21,274 nt of DNA, from positions 791 through 22,064 of the forward strand of contig DGDX01000053.1 of NCBI GenBank assembly GCA_002385665.1. The letters are read 5' to 3'. Both the position numbers and the translations under genes were made by a program. Below, piece after piece: positions 6,634 to 14,335 of the stretch (position 1 is the first letter of the stretch; each line of letters begins with the position of its first letter). The stretch is from Firmicutes bacterium UBA3941 (lineage in GTDB: Bacteria > Bacillota > Clostridia > Caldicoprobacterales > UBA3941). A model generated the notes under the pieces. That model did no database searches and was not told where the DNA came from. It saw only the letters and a list, made by a program, of their open reading frames with translations.

Positions 6634-8652
6634 TTATGCGAGTCCAAACAACCTTCCAACCTGATAGACCAAAACCGCTCCGGTCCAACCAATCAGGAAG
6701 GTATAGACAGCTGAAAACCAGGCCCAGCGTTTGGAATTGGTTTCCTTGTAGATTGTAGCAATGGTAGCAGCACATGGGGTGTACAAGAGGCTCATTATGA
6801 GGAAGGCGTATGCACTTAAGGGGGTAAATACTCCTTGGATGGAGGTTATGAGTCTGGCACCCTCTTCTACCCCTGCATAGACCATACCCAAGGTTCCTAC
6901 CACAGCCTCTTTTGCTGCAATCCCTGCAAAGAGTCCCACGGATGCCTGCCATGTACCAAACCCGGCAGGCCTAAAGATTGGTGCGATAAAGCTACCTATA
7001 ATTCCCAAAATACTGTCCTCGCTATAGGGTTCTACACCATAGGGTAGTATGGATAGGATCCATAGGAGGCTGACCACCAGGAATATAACCGTCCCGGCCC
7101 TGTGAACAAAGGACCATACCTGCTCCCACATATAAAGGCCGATTCCTTTGATGGTGGGCATTCTATAAGGGGGTAATTCCATAATAAAGAAGGATTCCTC
7201 TCCCCTGAATACTTTGGAGAAAATTTTTCCCATAGTTAAGGCAACGATTATGCCTATTGCATACAGGCTAAACAGTACCAGTCCCCCGTGTTTCGGGAAA
7301 AAGGCCGCTATAAACACCATATATATGGGAAGTCTGGCACCACAGGACATAAAGGGATTTATAAGTATGGCAATCATCCTGTCCTTTTTGTTCTCCAGGG
7401 TTCTGGTAGACATAACGCCGGGAACATTACATCCTGTGCCTATAATCATGGATATGAAGGTCTTCCCATGAAGCCCCAAGGCCCTCATGGATCTGTCCAT
7501 TATATAGGCCGCCCTGGCCATATATCCACTGTCTTCCAGGATACCGAACATCATATACATGACCATGATGAGGGGTATGAATTCCAAAACAGCACCGACA
7601 CCGCCAAAAAGGCCGTCGATGATGAACAGGTTCAGGATTTCCGGTGAATTGACAGCCTCAAGCCAGCCAGCAACCAGTTCTCCCAGTTTCTCTATTCCAC
7701 CAGCCAAGGCTTCCCCTAATATATCCTGACCAATGGTAAAGGTAAGCTGATAGATTATAAACATAATAAGGGCAAAGATGGGAATACCAAAGTATTTATG
7801 GGTGACCACCCTGTCGATCTTATCGCTTATGGTATCTATTTCCTCTTTAGGCCTGACTACCGCCTTACTAACAACTTGGTTAATGAATTCATATCTCTTA
7901 TCCAAAATCACCATTTCCGGTTCCATTCCGGATGTGGCAAGGATCTCATCCGTGGTCTTCTTGACCTCGGCTAATACCCCTTCTTTGAAAGCTGCATTAT
8001 CCTGGTACTTTCCGATTACATCCTCATCATTTTCCAAGAGCTTTATCGCCAGCCATCTGGAGGGGTATTCCCTGTCTATTTGGTGTCTTTCGATAATGTC
8101 CTTTAAAAAAGCAACCTTTTCATCTATCTCTTTCCCATAGCTGATATCTCTTATATGATTCTTCCTGCCTATGGTCTCTGCTGTTTTTTGCATTAACTGG
8201 TCAATTCCCCTACCCTTGGAGGCAACTGTGGGAACAACCGGTATTCCCAACTCCTTGGACAATCTTTCATAATCCACTTTAATCTGTCTTTTCTCAGCAT
8301 CATCCACCATATTCAATGCTATGATTACTTTGGCGCCCATCTCCATAAGCAGGGTTGTCAGATAGAGGTTTCTCTCCAGATTGGTTGCATCTACAACGTT
8401 TATAATAATATCATGATCGCCTTTTAATATAAAATCCCTGGCTATGGCTTCGTCTTCGGAGTATCCCCCCAAGCCGTAGGTGCCAGGCAAATCTATAACG
8501 GAATATTCCCTGTTCTGGAATTTTATAATGCCTTCCTTCTTTTCTACCGTCACTCCCGGCCAGTTACCCACATGCTGGTTGGTGCCGGTCAAAGCGTTGA
8601 AAATGGTAGTCTTACCGCTATTGGGATTACCTACTAATGCTATTGTCTGCAT
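6634..8652 (-). CDS. feoB: Ferrous iron transport protein B
   Basis: FeoB is the G-protein-coupled permease that brings Fe2+ across the cytoplasmic membrane. The 672-residue protein has the expected order: G domain (residues 1-165) with G1 GNPNSGKT (8-15), the G2/switch region WPGVTVEKKEG, G3 DLPGTYGL (54-61) and G4 NMVD (114-117); a helical GDI-like spacer; then a membrane domain with two Gate regions carrying the conserved cysteines in GTGCNVPGV and FMSCGARLP, and a further cysteine in LYTPCAA. The ATG follows GGGGGG and overlaps the end of feoA by 26 bp, which suggests translational coupling. The operon has a Fur box upstream of feoA. The whole gene looks intact. Confidence 0.98.
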   Translation of the reverse strand: MQTIALVGNPNSGKTTIFNALTGTNQHVGNWPGVTVEKKEGIIKFQNREYSVIDLPGTYGLGGYSEDEAIARDFILKGDHDIIINVVDATNLERNLYLTTLLMEMGAKVIIALNMVDDAEKRQIKVDYERLSKELGIPVVPTVASKGRGIDQLMQKTAETIGRKNHIRDISYGKEIDEKVAFLKDIIERHQIDREYPSRWLAIKLLENDEDVIGKYQDNAAFKEGVLAEVKKTTDEILATSGMEPEMVILDKRYEFINQVVSKAVVRPKEEIDTISDKIDRVVTHKYFGIPIFALIMFIIYQLTFTIGQDILGEALAGGIEKLGELVAGWLEAVNSPEILNLFIIDGLFGGVGAVLEFIPLIMVMYMMFGILEDSGYMARAAYIMDRSMRALGLHGKTFISMIIGTGCNVPGVMSTRTLENKKDRMIAILINPFMSCGARLPIYMVFIAAFFPKHGGLVLFSLYAIGIIVALTMGKIFSKVFRGEESFFIMELPPYRMPTIKGIGLYMWEQVWSFVHRAGTVIFLVVSLLWILSILPYGVEPYSEDSILGIIGSFIAPIFRPAGFGTWQASVGLFAGIAAKEAVVGTLGMVYAGVEEGARLITSIQGVFTPLSAYAFLIMSLLYTPCAATIATIYKETNSKRWAWFSAVYTFLIGWTGAVLVYQVGRLFGLA

Positions 8653-8926
8653 ACTTCATGCCCCCCTTATCCCATGCCTCTGCATTTTGCATACTCGGCT
8701 CCTTTAACTGCACCATAATCTTCCTGGCCAGTCCCCATCCCAGAGCTATTTTACTGCCTGCGAGACTAACGATAATGGGCCCTATATCATTTTTTACGAT
8801 GCAGACCTCGCTTCCCCTGTTAAATCCCATTTCAAACAGTCTAATAGTAGCTGTTCTGCCACCGTTTATACCAGTAATAATACCTTTTTCTCCAACAGCA
8901 AGAGAATCCAGAGTTCTTATTTCCAT
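8627..8926 (-). CDS. feoA: Ferrous iron transport protein A
   Basis: FeoA is a small cytoplasmic SH3-like beta-barrel protein required for FeoB function. The 99-residue product has the core pattern of the family: TLDSLAVGEKGIITGINGG, then LFEMGFNRGSEVCIVKNDIGP and a closing IALGWGLARKIMVQL. The usual family length is about 75 residues; here about 24 extra polar residues (from KEPSMQ to the end) lie beyond the domain, the last nine codons within feoB. The tail probably reflects the overlap rather than a domain. The ATG follows AGGGGG. It is the first gene of the operon, with a leader of about 130 nt between the Fur-controlled promoter and the start. Confidence 0.93.
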   Translation of the reverse strand: MEIRTLDSLAVGEKGIITGINGGRTATIRLFEMGFNRGSEVCIVKNDIGPIIVSLAGSKIALGWGLARKIMVQLKEPSMQNAEAWDKGGMKYADNSISR

Positions 8927-8986
8927 ATCCCATCCCCCTAATTTCCGACATCATTTGCTTCTATTCCTCTTTGATTACGGGCATAC

Positions 8987-9054
8987 TTTATGCCTAATAA
9001 ATCCATGTAGGACCTTAGGCATAAAACATGTAGATTCCCATGTAGGTGAATCTA
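8987..9054 (-). promoter_or_regulatory. Structured 5' leader of the feo operon
   Basis: Read on the minus strand, the leader contains two perfect hairpins. The first has 7-bp arms TTAGATTC-type (9048-9054 with 9031-9037), and the second has 11-bp arms TTTATGCCTAA/TTAGGCATAAA (9015-9025 with 8987-8997). Each loop shows CCTACATGG, and a third CTACATG lies between the two stems. Neither forms a terminator, and I do not recognise a known riboswitch. The gap 8927-9274 thus holds this leader, the feo promoter and the terminator of the chitinase-like gene; I see no gene in it. Confidence 0.55.
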
Positions 9055-9057
9055 ATT

Positions 9058-9076
9058 GATAACGATTATCATTATA
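9058..9076 (-). promoter_or_regulatory. Fur box of the feo operon
   Basis: GATAACGATTATCATTATA matches the classical 19-bp Fur consensus at 17 positions. It covers the -10 region of the feo promoter, so iron-loaded Fur would block transcription when iron is plentiful. Confidence 0.85.
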
Positions 9077-9093
9077 TTATATATTACATCCAA
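9065..9093 (-). promoter_or_regulatory. feoABC promoter
   Basis: TTGGAT (-35, 9088-9093) and GATAAT (-10, 9065-9070) are 17 bp apart on the minus strand. The -10 is buried in the Fur box. The expected transcript start near 9058 gives a leader of about 130 nt. Confidence 0.65.
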
Positions 9094-9129
9094 TTATTTC
9101 ACATGTCAAGATGTTTTGGTGTGTATAGC

Positions 9130-9182
9130 AAAAAAATACGCCATCTGATTCACCCCTCTTATTCGGGGATGTCAAATGACGC
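9130..9182 (-). terminator. Rho-independent terminator of the GH18 gene
   Basis: A strong two-tier hairpin: outer arms CGTCATTTGA (9172-9181) and TCAGATGGCG (9139-9148) pair fully with two G-U pairs, and an inner CCCC/GGGG (9165-9168 with 9153-9156) stacks on top. On the minus strand it is followed by TATTTTTTT. It lies about 90 bp after the GH18 stop. Confidence 0.85.
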
Positions 9183-9274
9183 ATAATATCCGTATATGAA
9201 ATTTCTATAAAAGGCTAAAGCTTTCCCTTTAGTTTGGATTGTCACATTTGGTCAAAATTATTGGGATGGTGTAG

Positions 9275-10318
9275 TTAAGACCTGAGCCCATCATACAGTT
9301 TCTGGAGCAATGTACCCGTTTTATCCGAGGAGTACTCCCAAAACATTACTCCTCCAAGGCCGGTCTTTTTAATATAATCCACCTTATAACCGATGGATTC
9401 CTCGTCATCGTAGGATATAAAAATATCTCCATTGTAGAGGTAGGGTGCCTTGGCATCCTCGTCCCAATACCTGGTAAATCCGTTTTTGTTTATTAAATTG
9501 GCAGATAAATTGGTATAGGAGGTATCAAGCCCTCCGGCTCCGGGAACCCCTTCCTGCCCTAATCCATTATTTCCCCCGGATACTCCGGACCAGGCACGGC
9601 CATAAAAAGCTACTCCCAATACCAGTTTGGATGCAGGTATGCCCTGAGCCATAAATAGTCTCATGGACTTATCGCTACTGCTTCCCGGAGTAATCTTGGA
9701 TTCATAAAGATGAGTATGGTGCCCTGTTCGCTTGTCTACACCCGTAGCAAAATCATAGGTCATGATATTTATAAAGTCCAGGTATTCCTGTACCTTTCCC
9801 ATCTCGGTACCGTCAATAAAGTATTGTCCTGCGCCAGCTGCAATGGTGAGTAAATAATGCCTATTGTCGCGCTTGCCCTCCTCATCCAGACGTTGGCGAA
9901 GCTGTTTCAGCATTAGAGTGAAATTTACCTTGTCTTCAGGCCTTGACACTATGCCTGCCGCCGATGAGCATGGATATTCCCAGTCGATGTCAACACCGTC
10001 AAAGTCATATTCCTTCATGAATTCCACTGCAGTATCGGCGAACAGCTCCCTTGAATCCTCTGTCAGAGCTGCATCGGAAAAACCATCGGCTCCCCAACCA
10101 CCGATAGATATAAGGGTCTTTAGGTGTGGATTTTGGGCTTTTATCTCCTTCAAGAGATGAATTTTCCCCAAATTACGATCCAAAACCTTTGCTACTACCC
10201 TGCCATCTTCTATGGTGGCAAATGCATAGTTTATGTGGGTGAGCTTTTTGGCATCCACATCCTGGACCTTCCAATCAGCCCAATCGGCTAAATATGCAAT
10301 AATCTTGTATCCATCCAT
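9275..10318 (-). CDS. Glycoside hydrolase family 18 (chitinase-like), no signal peptide
   Basis: A single-domain GH18 TIM barrel of 347 residues. The N-terminal strand KIIAYLADWADW, the SIGGWG motif (71-76), the catalytic FDGVDIDWEYP (106-116, with proton donor Glu114 and Asp110/Asp112) and the substrate-binding IMTYDF (185-190) and GGVMFWEY are all present. GH18 enzymes hydrolyse chitin or related N-acetylglucosamine polymers by substrate-assisted catalysis (known). The protein begins MDGYKIIAYL directly at the barrel after GGAGGG, without a signal peptide, carbohydrate-binding module or LysM domain, so it is predicted to be cytoplasmic and may act on imported chito-oligosaccharides or a spore-related target (inference). 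Strong terminator downstream; divergent from ogt. A non-chitinase GH18 activity is possible. Confidence 0.9.
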   Translation of the reverse strand: MDGYKIIAYLADWADWKVQDVDAKKLTHINYAFATIEDGRVVAKVLDRNLGKIHLLKEIKAQNPHLKTLISIGGWGADGFSDAALTEDSRELFADTAVEFMKEYDFDGVDIDWEYPCSSAAGIVSRPEDKVNFTLMLKQLRQRLDEEGKRDNRHYLLTIAAGAGQYFIDGTEMGKVQEYLDFINIMTYDFATGVDKRTGHHTHLYESKITPGSSSDKSMRLFMAQGIPASKLVLGVAFYGRAWSGVSGGNNGLGQEGVPGAGGLDTSYTNLSANLINKNGFTRYWDEDAKAPYLYNGDIFISYDDEESIGYKVDYIKKTGLGGVMFWEYSSDKTGTLLQKLYDGLRS

Positions 10319-10447
10319 GACAAATACCCTCCTTTACTGTATTATACCATAATCTGCCTCAAAATAGGTGATAATTGGGATCCTTCCATTGTAGAATAAT
10401 AGTTATTTTGATAAAATTATCGTAATTCGTCAGTTAAGACACGATAT

Positions 10448-10535
10448 AGGTAATGGGCTATTGAAAAGCGGATGACTTTATGTGTCGGAAGAAGTGTTCA
10501 ACGGCCATTGCCGATATATGTATGTCTGGCAAAAC
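10448..10535 (+). ncRNA. Repeated structured leader element, copy B (upstream of ogt)
   Basis: An 88-nt plus-strand stretch homologous to copy A (minus strand, 3986-4063), with ten extra bases at 10475-10484 in the apical loop. It folds with P1 (10449-10453 GGTAA with 10508-10512 TTGCC, one G-U pair) and P2 (10457-10465 GCTATTGAA with 10497-10505 TTCAACGGC, one mismatch). The innermost P2 pair is A-U here and U-A in copy A, a compensatory change. It ends 51 nt before the ogt start, in the same orientation as the gene. Confidence 0.6.
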
Positions 10536-10586
10536 AACTTGAATTGTCCACATTAAGCTTAAAATGGAGGAAAGGAAGGGTTAATT

Positions 10587-11060
10587 ATGGGTAAAGCTTT
10601 ATATTATGATAGTCCAATCGGTAGGCTGATGATTTGTGAAAATGGCAGCAGCATTACACATGTCCTATTCGAAGGTAGTCTCCTTCCCGAGGGTTATACC
10701 ATAGAGGAATCACCGGTTTTAATAGAAGCTGCCCAGCAGTTGGATGAATATTTTAAAGGCCGGCGACGGAAATTTGATCTCAGTCTTAATCCTGCAGGCA
10801 CGGAGTTTATGAAAAAGGTGTGGGCCAGTCTATTGAAGATCCCCTACGGTCAAAGGCGGAGCTATAAGGATATTGCCGAATCCATTGGCAAAAACAAAGC
10901 ATACAGGGCTGTAGGCATGGCAAATAACAGGAACCCCATACCCATATTTATACCCTGTCACCGGGTTGTAGGGGCAGACGGATCCCTGGTGGGTTACGGC
11001 GGAGGCCTTGAAATAAAGACCTTTCTTTTGAATTTGGAAATGGAGAATAGTCAGCTATAA
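10587..11060 (+). CDS. ogt: Methylated-DNA-protein-cysteine methyltransferase
   Basis: A suicide DNA repair enzyme that moves the methyl (alkyl) group from O6-methylguanine to its own cysteine. The 157 residues comprise the small N-terminal domain (about 1-70) and the C-terminal DNA-binding/active-site domain. The active-site motif PCHRVVG places the acceptor at Cys124; the YGQRRSYKDIAESIG helix-turn-helix region and Arg107 in AYRAVGMANNRNP are the arginine finger and recognition helix. The ATG follows AAGGAAGGG. It stands alone on the plus strand, divergent from the GH18 gene and convergent with pcm 13 bp away. Copy B of the repeated leader element lies in its 5' region. It lacks the Ada regulatory domain. 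Confidence 0.95.
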   Translation: MGKALYYDSPIGRLMICENGSSITHVLFEGSLLPEGYTIEESPVLIEAAQQLDEYFKGRRRKFDLSLNPAGTEFMKKVWASLLKIPYGQRRSYKDIAESIGKNKAYRAVGMANNRNPIPIFIPCHRVVGADGSLVGYGGGLEIKTFLLNLEMENSQL

Positions 11061-11073
11061 TGGAAGTATAGGG

Positions 11074-11673
11074 CTATTCCACCATGGGCACAAACCTTAC
11101 AAAGCTTTTGTCTTCTTCTATCATTGTGTTCCCTGACTTAATTATTAGCTTGAGGATCTGGGTCTGATCCCTGTCCCCTACCGGTACCACCATTCTACCC
11201 TTATCCTTTAGTTGCTCTACCAATTTGGGTGGGACTTCTGGAGGTGCCGCCGTAACCATTATTCTGTCAAAGGGGGCGTACTCCTCCCATCCTTCATAAC
11301 CGCTGCCCAGCTTGTATTGGACATTCCCGATACCCAATTTACTTAGGGCTTGCTTGGCTTCTTCGTGGAGCTCCCGGATTATCTCAATGGTATATACTTC
11401 ATGGGCCAACGCGGCTAGAATGGCGGTCTGATATCCGGATCCCGTGCCAATCTCCAGTACCCTTTCCCTGCCTGTCAGTTCCAGAAGCTGAGTCATATAG
11501 GCTACCAGCGACGGTTGGGATATAGTCTGACCGGATCCTATAGGCAGTGCCGTGTCTGCATAGGCATAGTCTTTTAGACTCTCCGGTAAAAAATCTTCCC
11601 TGGGGATTGAGTTTATTACCTCAATTATCCTTTTATCCTTTATTCCATAGAAAATGTTCTGAGGAAACCTCAA
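11074..11673 (-). CDS. pcm: Protein-L-isoaspartate O-methyltransferase
   Basis: Pcm methylates L-isoaspartyl residues in aged proteins with S-adenosylmethionine so that they can revert to aspartate. The product of about 200 residues has the family's features: REDFLPESLKDYAYADTALPIG near the N-terminus in split form (REDFLP and AYADTALPIGSGQTISQP), motif I VLEIGTGSGYQTA for SAM binding, YTIEIIRELHEEA, and FDRIMVTAAPPEVP. The start is uncertain. A GTG at 11680-11682 overlaps the GGGAGG site itself and so cannot use it; a TTG at 11671-11673 lies 8 nt after GGGAGG, and I prefer it. It converges with ogt; both deal with chemical damage, which may be chance. Confidence 0.92.
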   Translation of the reverse strand: MRFPQNIFYGIKDKRIIEVINSIPREDFLPESLKDYAYADTALPIGSGQTISQPSLVAYMTQLLELTGRERVLEIGTGSGYQTAILAALAHEVYTIEIIRELHEEAKQALSKLGIGNVQYKLGSGYEGWEEYAPFDRIMVTAAPPEVPPKLVEQLKDKGRMVVPVGDRDQTQILKLIIKSGNTMIEEDKSFVRFVPMVE

Positions 11674-11721
11674 ATTCGCCACCTCCCGCCAATCCTCTAT
11701 ATATGATTATCAAATACCCGA

Positions 11722-11771
11722 GGTTTTATAGTTAGGGGACGAGCCGTCCAGCCCTATTTTACCATAAAACC
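11722..11771. repeat. Three-tier hairpin upstream of pcm
   Basis: Nested arms GGTTTTAT/ATAAAACC (11722-11729 with 11764-11771), TAGGG/CCCTA and GGACG/CGTCC fold into one 50-base structure between the GH5 stop and pcm. No U-run follows on either strand, so it is not a clear terminator; it may end or protect the GH5 message or lie in the pcm leader. Confidence 0.45.
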
Positions 11772-11808
11772 CCAGGTTATACATCCTATACACTCAGCAA
11801 TATACTAT

Positions 11809-12984
11809 TTAAAACTTTTTCAATGACTTAAACCAATCAAAACCCTCCAGGAATTCCCCGTGAAGAACACACTGCTCTGTTGCCATGGCATCAGCCTGTT
11901 CCATCAGCGACCTTTTTGCATACTCCACATCCGGTTTAGGTCCACGTCCGGATATATATTCGGCTATCTCTTTAAAGCCCGGAACCAGCCTGACAACATA
12001 GGGTTGGTATTCTATTGTTATCTTTTTATGGGTCCACATGCAAATTCCTATATTGTTTTCCACATGAAGCTTAATATTGTTGGTCCACCATTTTCCGTTG
12101 TTGTCTCCGGTTTCACCATTCCATAGGGGTACATTATGGCGATCCCTCAGATCAAGAAAGATTTGGATATCGGAGATCTCCGGATCCGGCCCATCATACT
12201 TGTACATATGGTATGAATAAGCCATATTGTCATCGAAAGGCTCCAGGTTGGTGAAGTCCCTGGCAAAGTTATCCCCTTCGATGAATAAAATATGGTTTTT
12301 ATCCACTTCACGGATAGCCCTTGTAATAGCCGCGTATAGGTCACGCAGTTCCTTTGTGGTATGCCCCTCGGGTAGTATCACCTCGTTGAGCAGATCGTAA
12401 CCAAAAATGATCGGGTCATCTACATACCTTCTGGCTATCTCCCTCCATAGGTTAATAGTCCATGGCCAATATTGGTCCGGTTCTTCCCATAACCTGGCGG
12501 TGCCGTCGCTGTCGCAAAAATGCCATGGATTCTGTCCACCGGGTGCTGCATGTAGGTCCAGGACGACATATAAGCCGTATTTACGGCACCAGGAGACGAC
12601 CCTTTCGATATCATCGAATCCTGATTCCAGATAACTGCCATCCTTATCAGTCAGGGTCTTATATGTCAAGGGAAGTCGTATATGGTTGGCTCCCCATTTT
12701 GCCATGGTTTTGATATCTTCCTCAGTAGTCCAATTTTCCAGATATCTGTCCCAGAACTTTTTAGCCCATTCATATCCTACTATTTCCTGGATCCCATTAA
12801 AAATATAGGTGGGAGATTCACAGAATTTTTCAGGAAGCTCCGGTCCCCCAAATACTTGCCACATATAACCCTCAGGATAGAATGTACCTCCCAGCCCAAA
12901 ACCCAGGGCTTGGAACCTGTTACCGTCTCCATCCACGATATCCTTACCACGACAATGCAAAAATCCCTTATTCTTATCCATCAT
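11809..12984 (-). CDS. Glycoside hydrolase family 5 protein, cytoplasmic
   Basis: A 391-residue GH5 TIM barrel. Family residues visible are Arg103 (HIRLPL), His145 (LDLHAAPG), the acid/base Glu201 after Asn200 (DLLNEV), His259 (YSYHMYKY) and the nucleophile Glu291 (WNGETG). The N-terminus is MMDKNKGFLHCRGKDIVDGDG, with no signal peptide or membrane anchor, so it is predicted to be cytoplasmic. Two tandem ATGs follow GAGGTG; the first is used here. The subfamily is unclear: an unusual insert between residues 33 and 85 (FYPEGYMW to RYLENW) precedes the barrel. Substrates across GH5 include beta-1,4- and beta-1,3-glucans, mannans and glycosides. It is the last gene of the carbohydrate block, 66 bp after a second GH5 gene. 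Confidence 0.88.
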   Translation of the reverse strand: MMDKNKGFLHCRGKDIVDGDGNRFQALGFGLGGTFYPEGYMWQVFGGPELPEKFCESPTYIFNGIQEIVGYEWAKKFWDRYLENWTTEEDIKTMAKWGANHIRLPLTYKTLTDKDGSYLESGFDDIERVVSWCRKYGLYVVLDLHAAPGGQNPWHFCDSDGTARLWEEPDQYWPWTINLWREIARRYVDDPIIFGYDLLNEVILPEGHTTKELRDLYAAITRAIREVDKNHILFIEGDNFARDFTNLEPFDDNMAYSYHMYKYDGPDPEISDIQIFLDLRDRHNVPLWNGETGDNNGKWWTNNIKLHVENNIGICMWTHKKITIEYQPYVVRLVPGFKEIAEYISGRGPKPDVEYAKRSLMEQADAMATEQCVLHGEFLEGFDWFKSLKKF

Positions 12985-13050
12985 TTTGCTTACACCTCGT
13001 TCAATCCCTAAATATATAATGGTTCCCGCTTATGAAAATAGATCCATTCG

Positions 13051-14151
13051 TTAAGCTATAAACGGAAACCATCCTTTTTGTATACAGTCCCGGAGGCTCC
13101 AGCCCGGACTTTCGGAAAGCAGCTTATAGCTCCAGAATATCCAGCCATCCGTTGCGCTCTCCCAGGTAAAGAGCTGGGCATTTGCAATAGTACTATAGGA
13201 ATGCCTGAGTTCCGCTGCAGTAAAGTCTTCCATACCGGTTATCTTATGCATCAGCGACCATTCACCTATTATAATCGGGAAGAACTGACGCATATAACGC
13301 AGGCCTTCAGCGTATTCTTCCAGCTTCTGCAGATAATGGGAGAGGCGGATAGTCTCCGGTAGATCATGGTCGGTCATTGCCAGATAGATATGGGCATCGA
13401 ACATGATATTCTTATATTCAGGCCCCTGCATAAAACCTTCCCATTCCTTAAGGCGGAAGCCATCGTGGAACATGATTACCTTGTCCTCGTCCAGGTGCTT
13501 GCGCAGCCTATGATAGCCCCGGGTATAGAAATCCCGTAACACTTCCGTAGGCACGCCGCCTGAACCCTTTGCCCGTTCCGGGTCAGAAGGTGGATAGCGT
13601 TTCTTAATGAATTCCCACATAAAGGGAGCAAGAGGCTCGTTAAGCAACTGTATTCCATATAGGGCATCATTATCCTTATAACGCTTTGCCAGCATCTCCA
13701 ACACTTCAAGGGTGCGCTCTATATTCTCTTCTTTTGTGTGCCATTTACAAACCCCGCATATACCGCCGTTATCAAAGCCGTTCTGTGAATCAGGTGCGGT
13801 ATGTAGATCTATTAAAACCTTTAGTCCCGTTTTTTTAGCCCATTCAAAGGCCTTATCAACATATTCAATGCAAGGTACATAGGGTTCACAAAATTCAGGA
13901 CGATCCCCAAAAACAAAATGCGGTACGGGTAAGCGTACGATATTCATTCCAATGTTTTTTATGTAACGAAAATCGTATTCTGTAATATAGCTGTCCCGGT
14001 GTGCTTTTAGGCGTCCCTTTTTTTCATCATCCGATAGTAACAAACATAGGTCGGTTTCATCCTCGGCATCCACTCCATGAAACAGAGGCGGATGCATCCA
14101 TTTTTCAAGTACCAGCCAATTTCCTAAATTGACTCCTCTGATCTTTTCCAT
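13051..14151 (-). CDS. Glycoside hydrolase family 5, exo-beta-1,3-glucanase-like (GH5_9 type)
   Basis: A 366-residue protein starting directly with RGVNLGNWLVLEKWM, the hallmark opening of exo-beta-1,3-glucanases of GH5 subfamily 9 (yeast Exg1-like). The acid/base Glu172 (LLNEPLAPF) and nucleophile Glu297 (IIGEWSL) are present, with LIDLHTAPDSQNGFDN and DAHIYLAM supplying the usual histidines. These enzymes release glucose from non-reducing ends of beta-1,3-glucans (known for the subfamily). There is no signal peptide, so intracellular action on imported laminari-oligosaccharides is likely (inference). The ATG follows GGAGG. It lies between the aldolase and the second GH5 gene. Subfamily assignment rests on the N-terminal motif and is less sure than the family. 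Confidence 0.9.
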   Translation of the reverse strand: MEKIRGVNLGNWLVLEKWMHPPLFHGVDAEDETDLCLLLSDDEKKGRLKAHRDSYITEYDFRYIKNIGMNIVRLPVPHFVFGDRPEFCEPYVPCIEYVDKAFEWAKKTGLKVLIDLHTAPDSQNGFDNGGICGVCKWHTKEENIERTLEVLEMLAKRYKDNDALYGIQLLNEPLAPFMWEFIKKRYPPSDPERAKGSGGVPTEVLRDFYTRGYHRLRKHLDEDKVIMFHDGFRLKEWEGFMQGPEYKNIMFDAHIYLAMTDHDLPETIRLSHYLQKLEEYAEGLRYMRQFFPIIIGEWSLMHKITGMEDFTAAELRHSYSTIANAQLFTWESATDGWIFWSYKLLSESPGWSLRDCIQKGWFPFIA

Positions 14152-14216
14152 AGTTATATAACCTCCTGGTAAATAAATTACCCCTTTGGCTAAAAAATAC
14201 TTCCAACAAAATACTT

Positions 14217-14254
14217 ACGGCTTCCTAATATTACTTTTTATGATAGGAAGCCGT
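14217..14254 (-). terminator. Hairpins between the aldolase and GH5_9-like genes
   Basis: A perfect 11-bp inverted repeat ACGGCTTCCTA/TAGGAAGCCGT (14217-14227 with 14244-14254) encloses a 16-base A/T loop. The minus-strand tail AAGTATTTTG is a poor U-run. A second 9-bp stem (14286-14294 with 14303-14311) lies closer to the aldolase stop. These may attenuate or stabilise rather than fully terminate. Confidence 0.55.
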
Positions 14255-14335
14255 GCCGACATTTTATAATTATTGCCAGTTTGTAACCGTCTATTTTTCT
14301 TAATAAACGGTAATTATCAGCAGATAATTCTACAC

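Noticed and set aside
6617..6952. A 111-codon minus-strand frame inside the 3' end of feoB
   Set aside because: It lies in another frame within the conserved FeoB membrane domain and encodes a low-complexity shadow product without family features.
8938..8960. Possible third copy of the araA/ogt element before feoA
   Set aside because: The minus strand contains AAGCAAATGATGTCGGAAATTAG, which resembles the conserved apical block, but the flanking helices and the CTGGCA 3' flank are absent, so chance similarity cannot be excluded.
8987..9054. feo leader as a NiCo/czcD-type metal riboswitch
   Set aside because: The multi-helix junction and conserved bases I associate with that class are not visible; only two simple hairpins are seen.
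14217..14254. The 11-bp inverted repeat as an insertion-sequence end
   Set aside because: There is no transposase, no second distant copy of the arm and no target duplication seen; a transcript hairpin between two genes explains it better.
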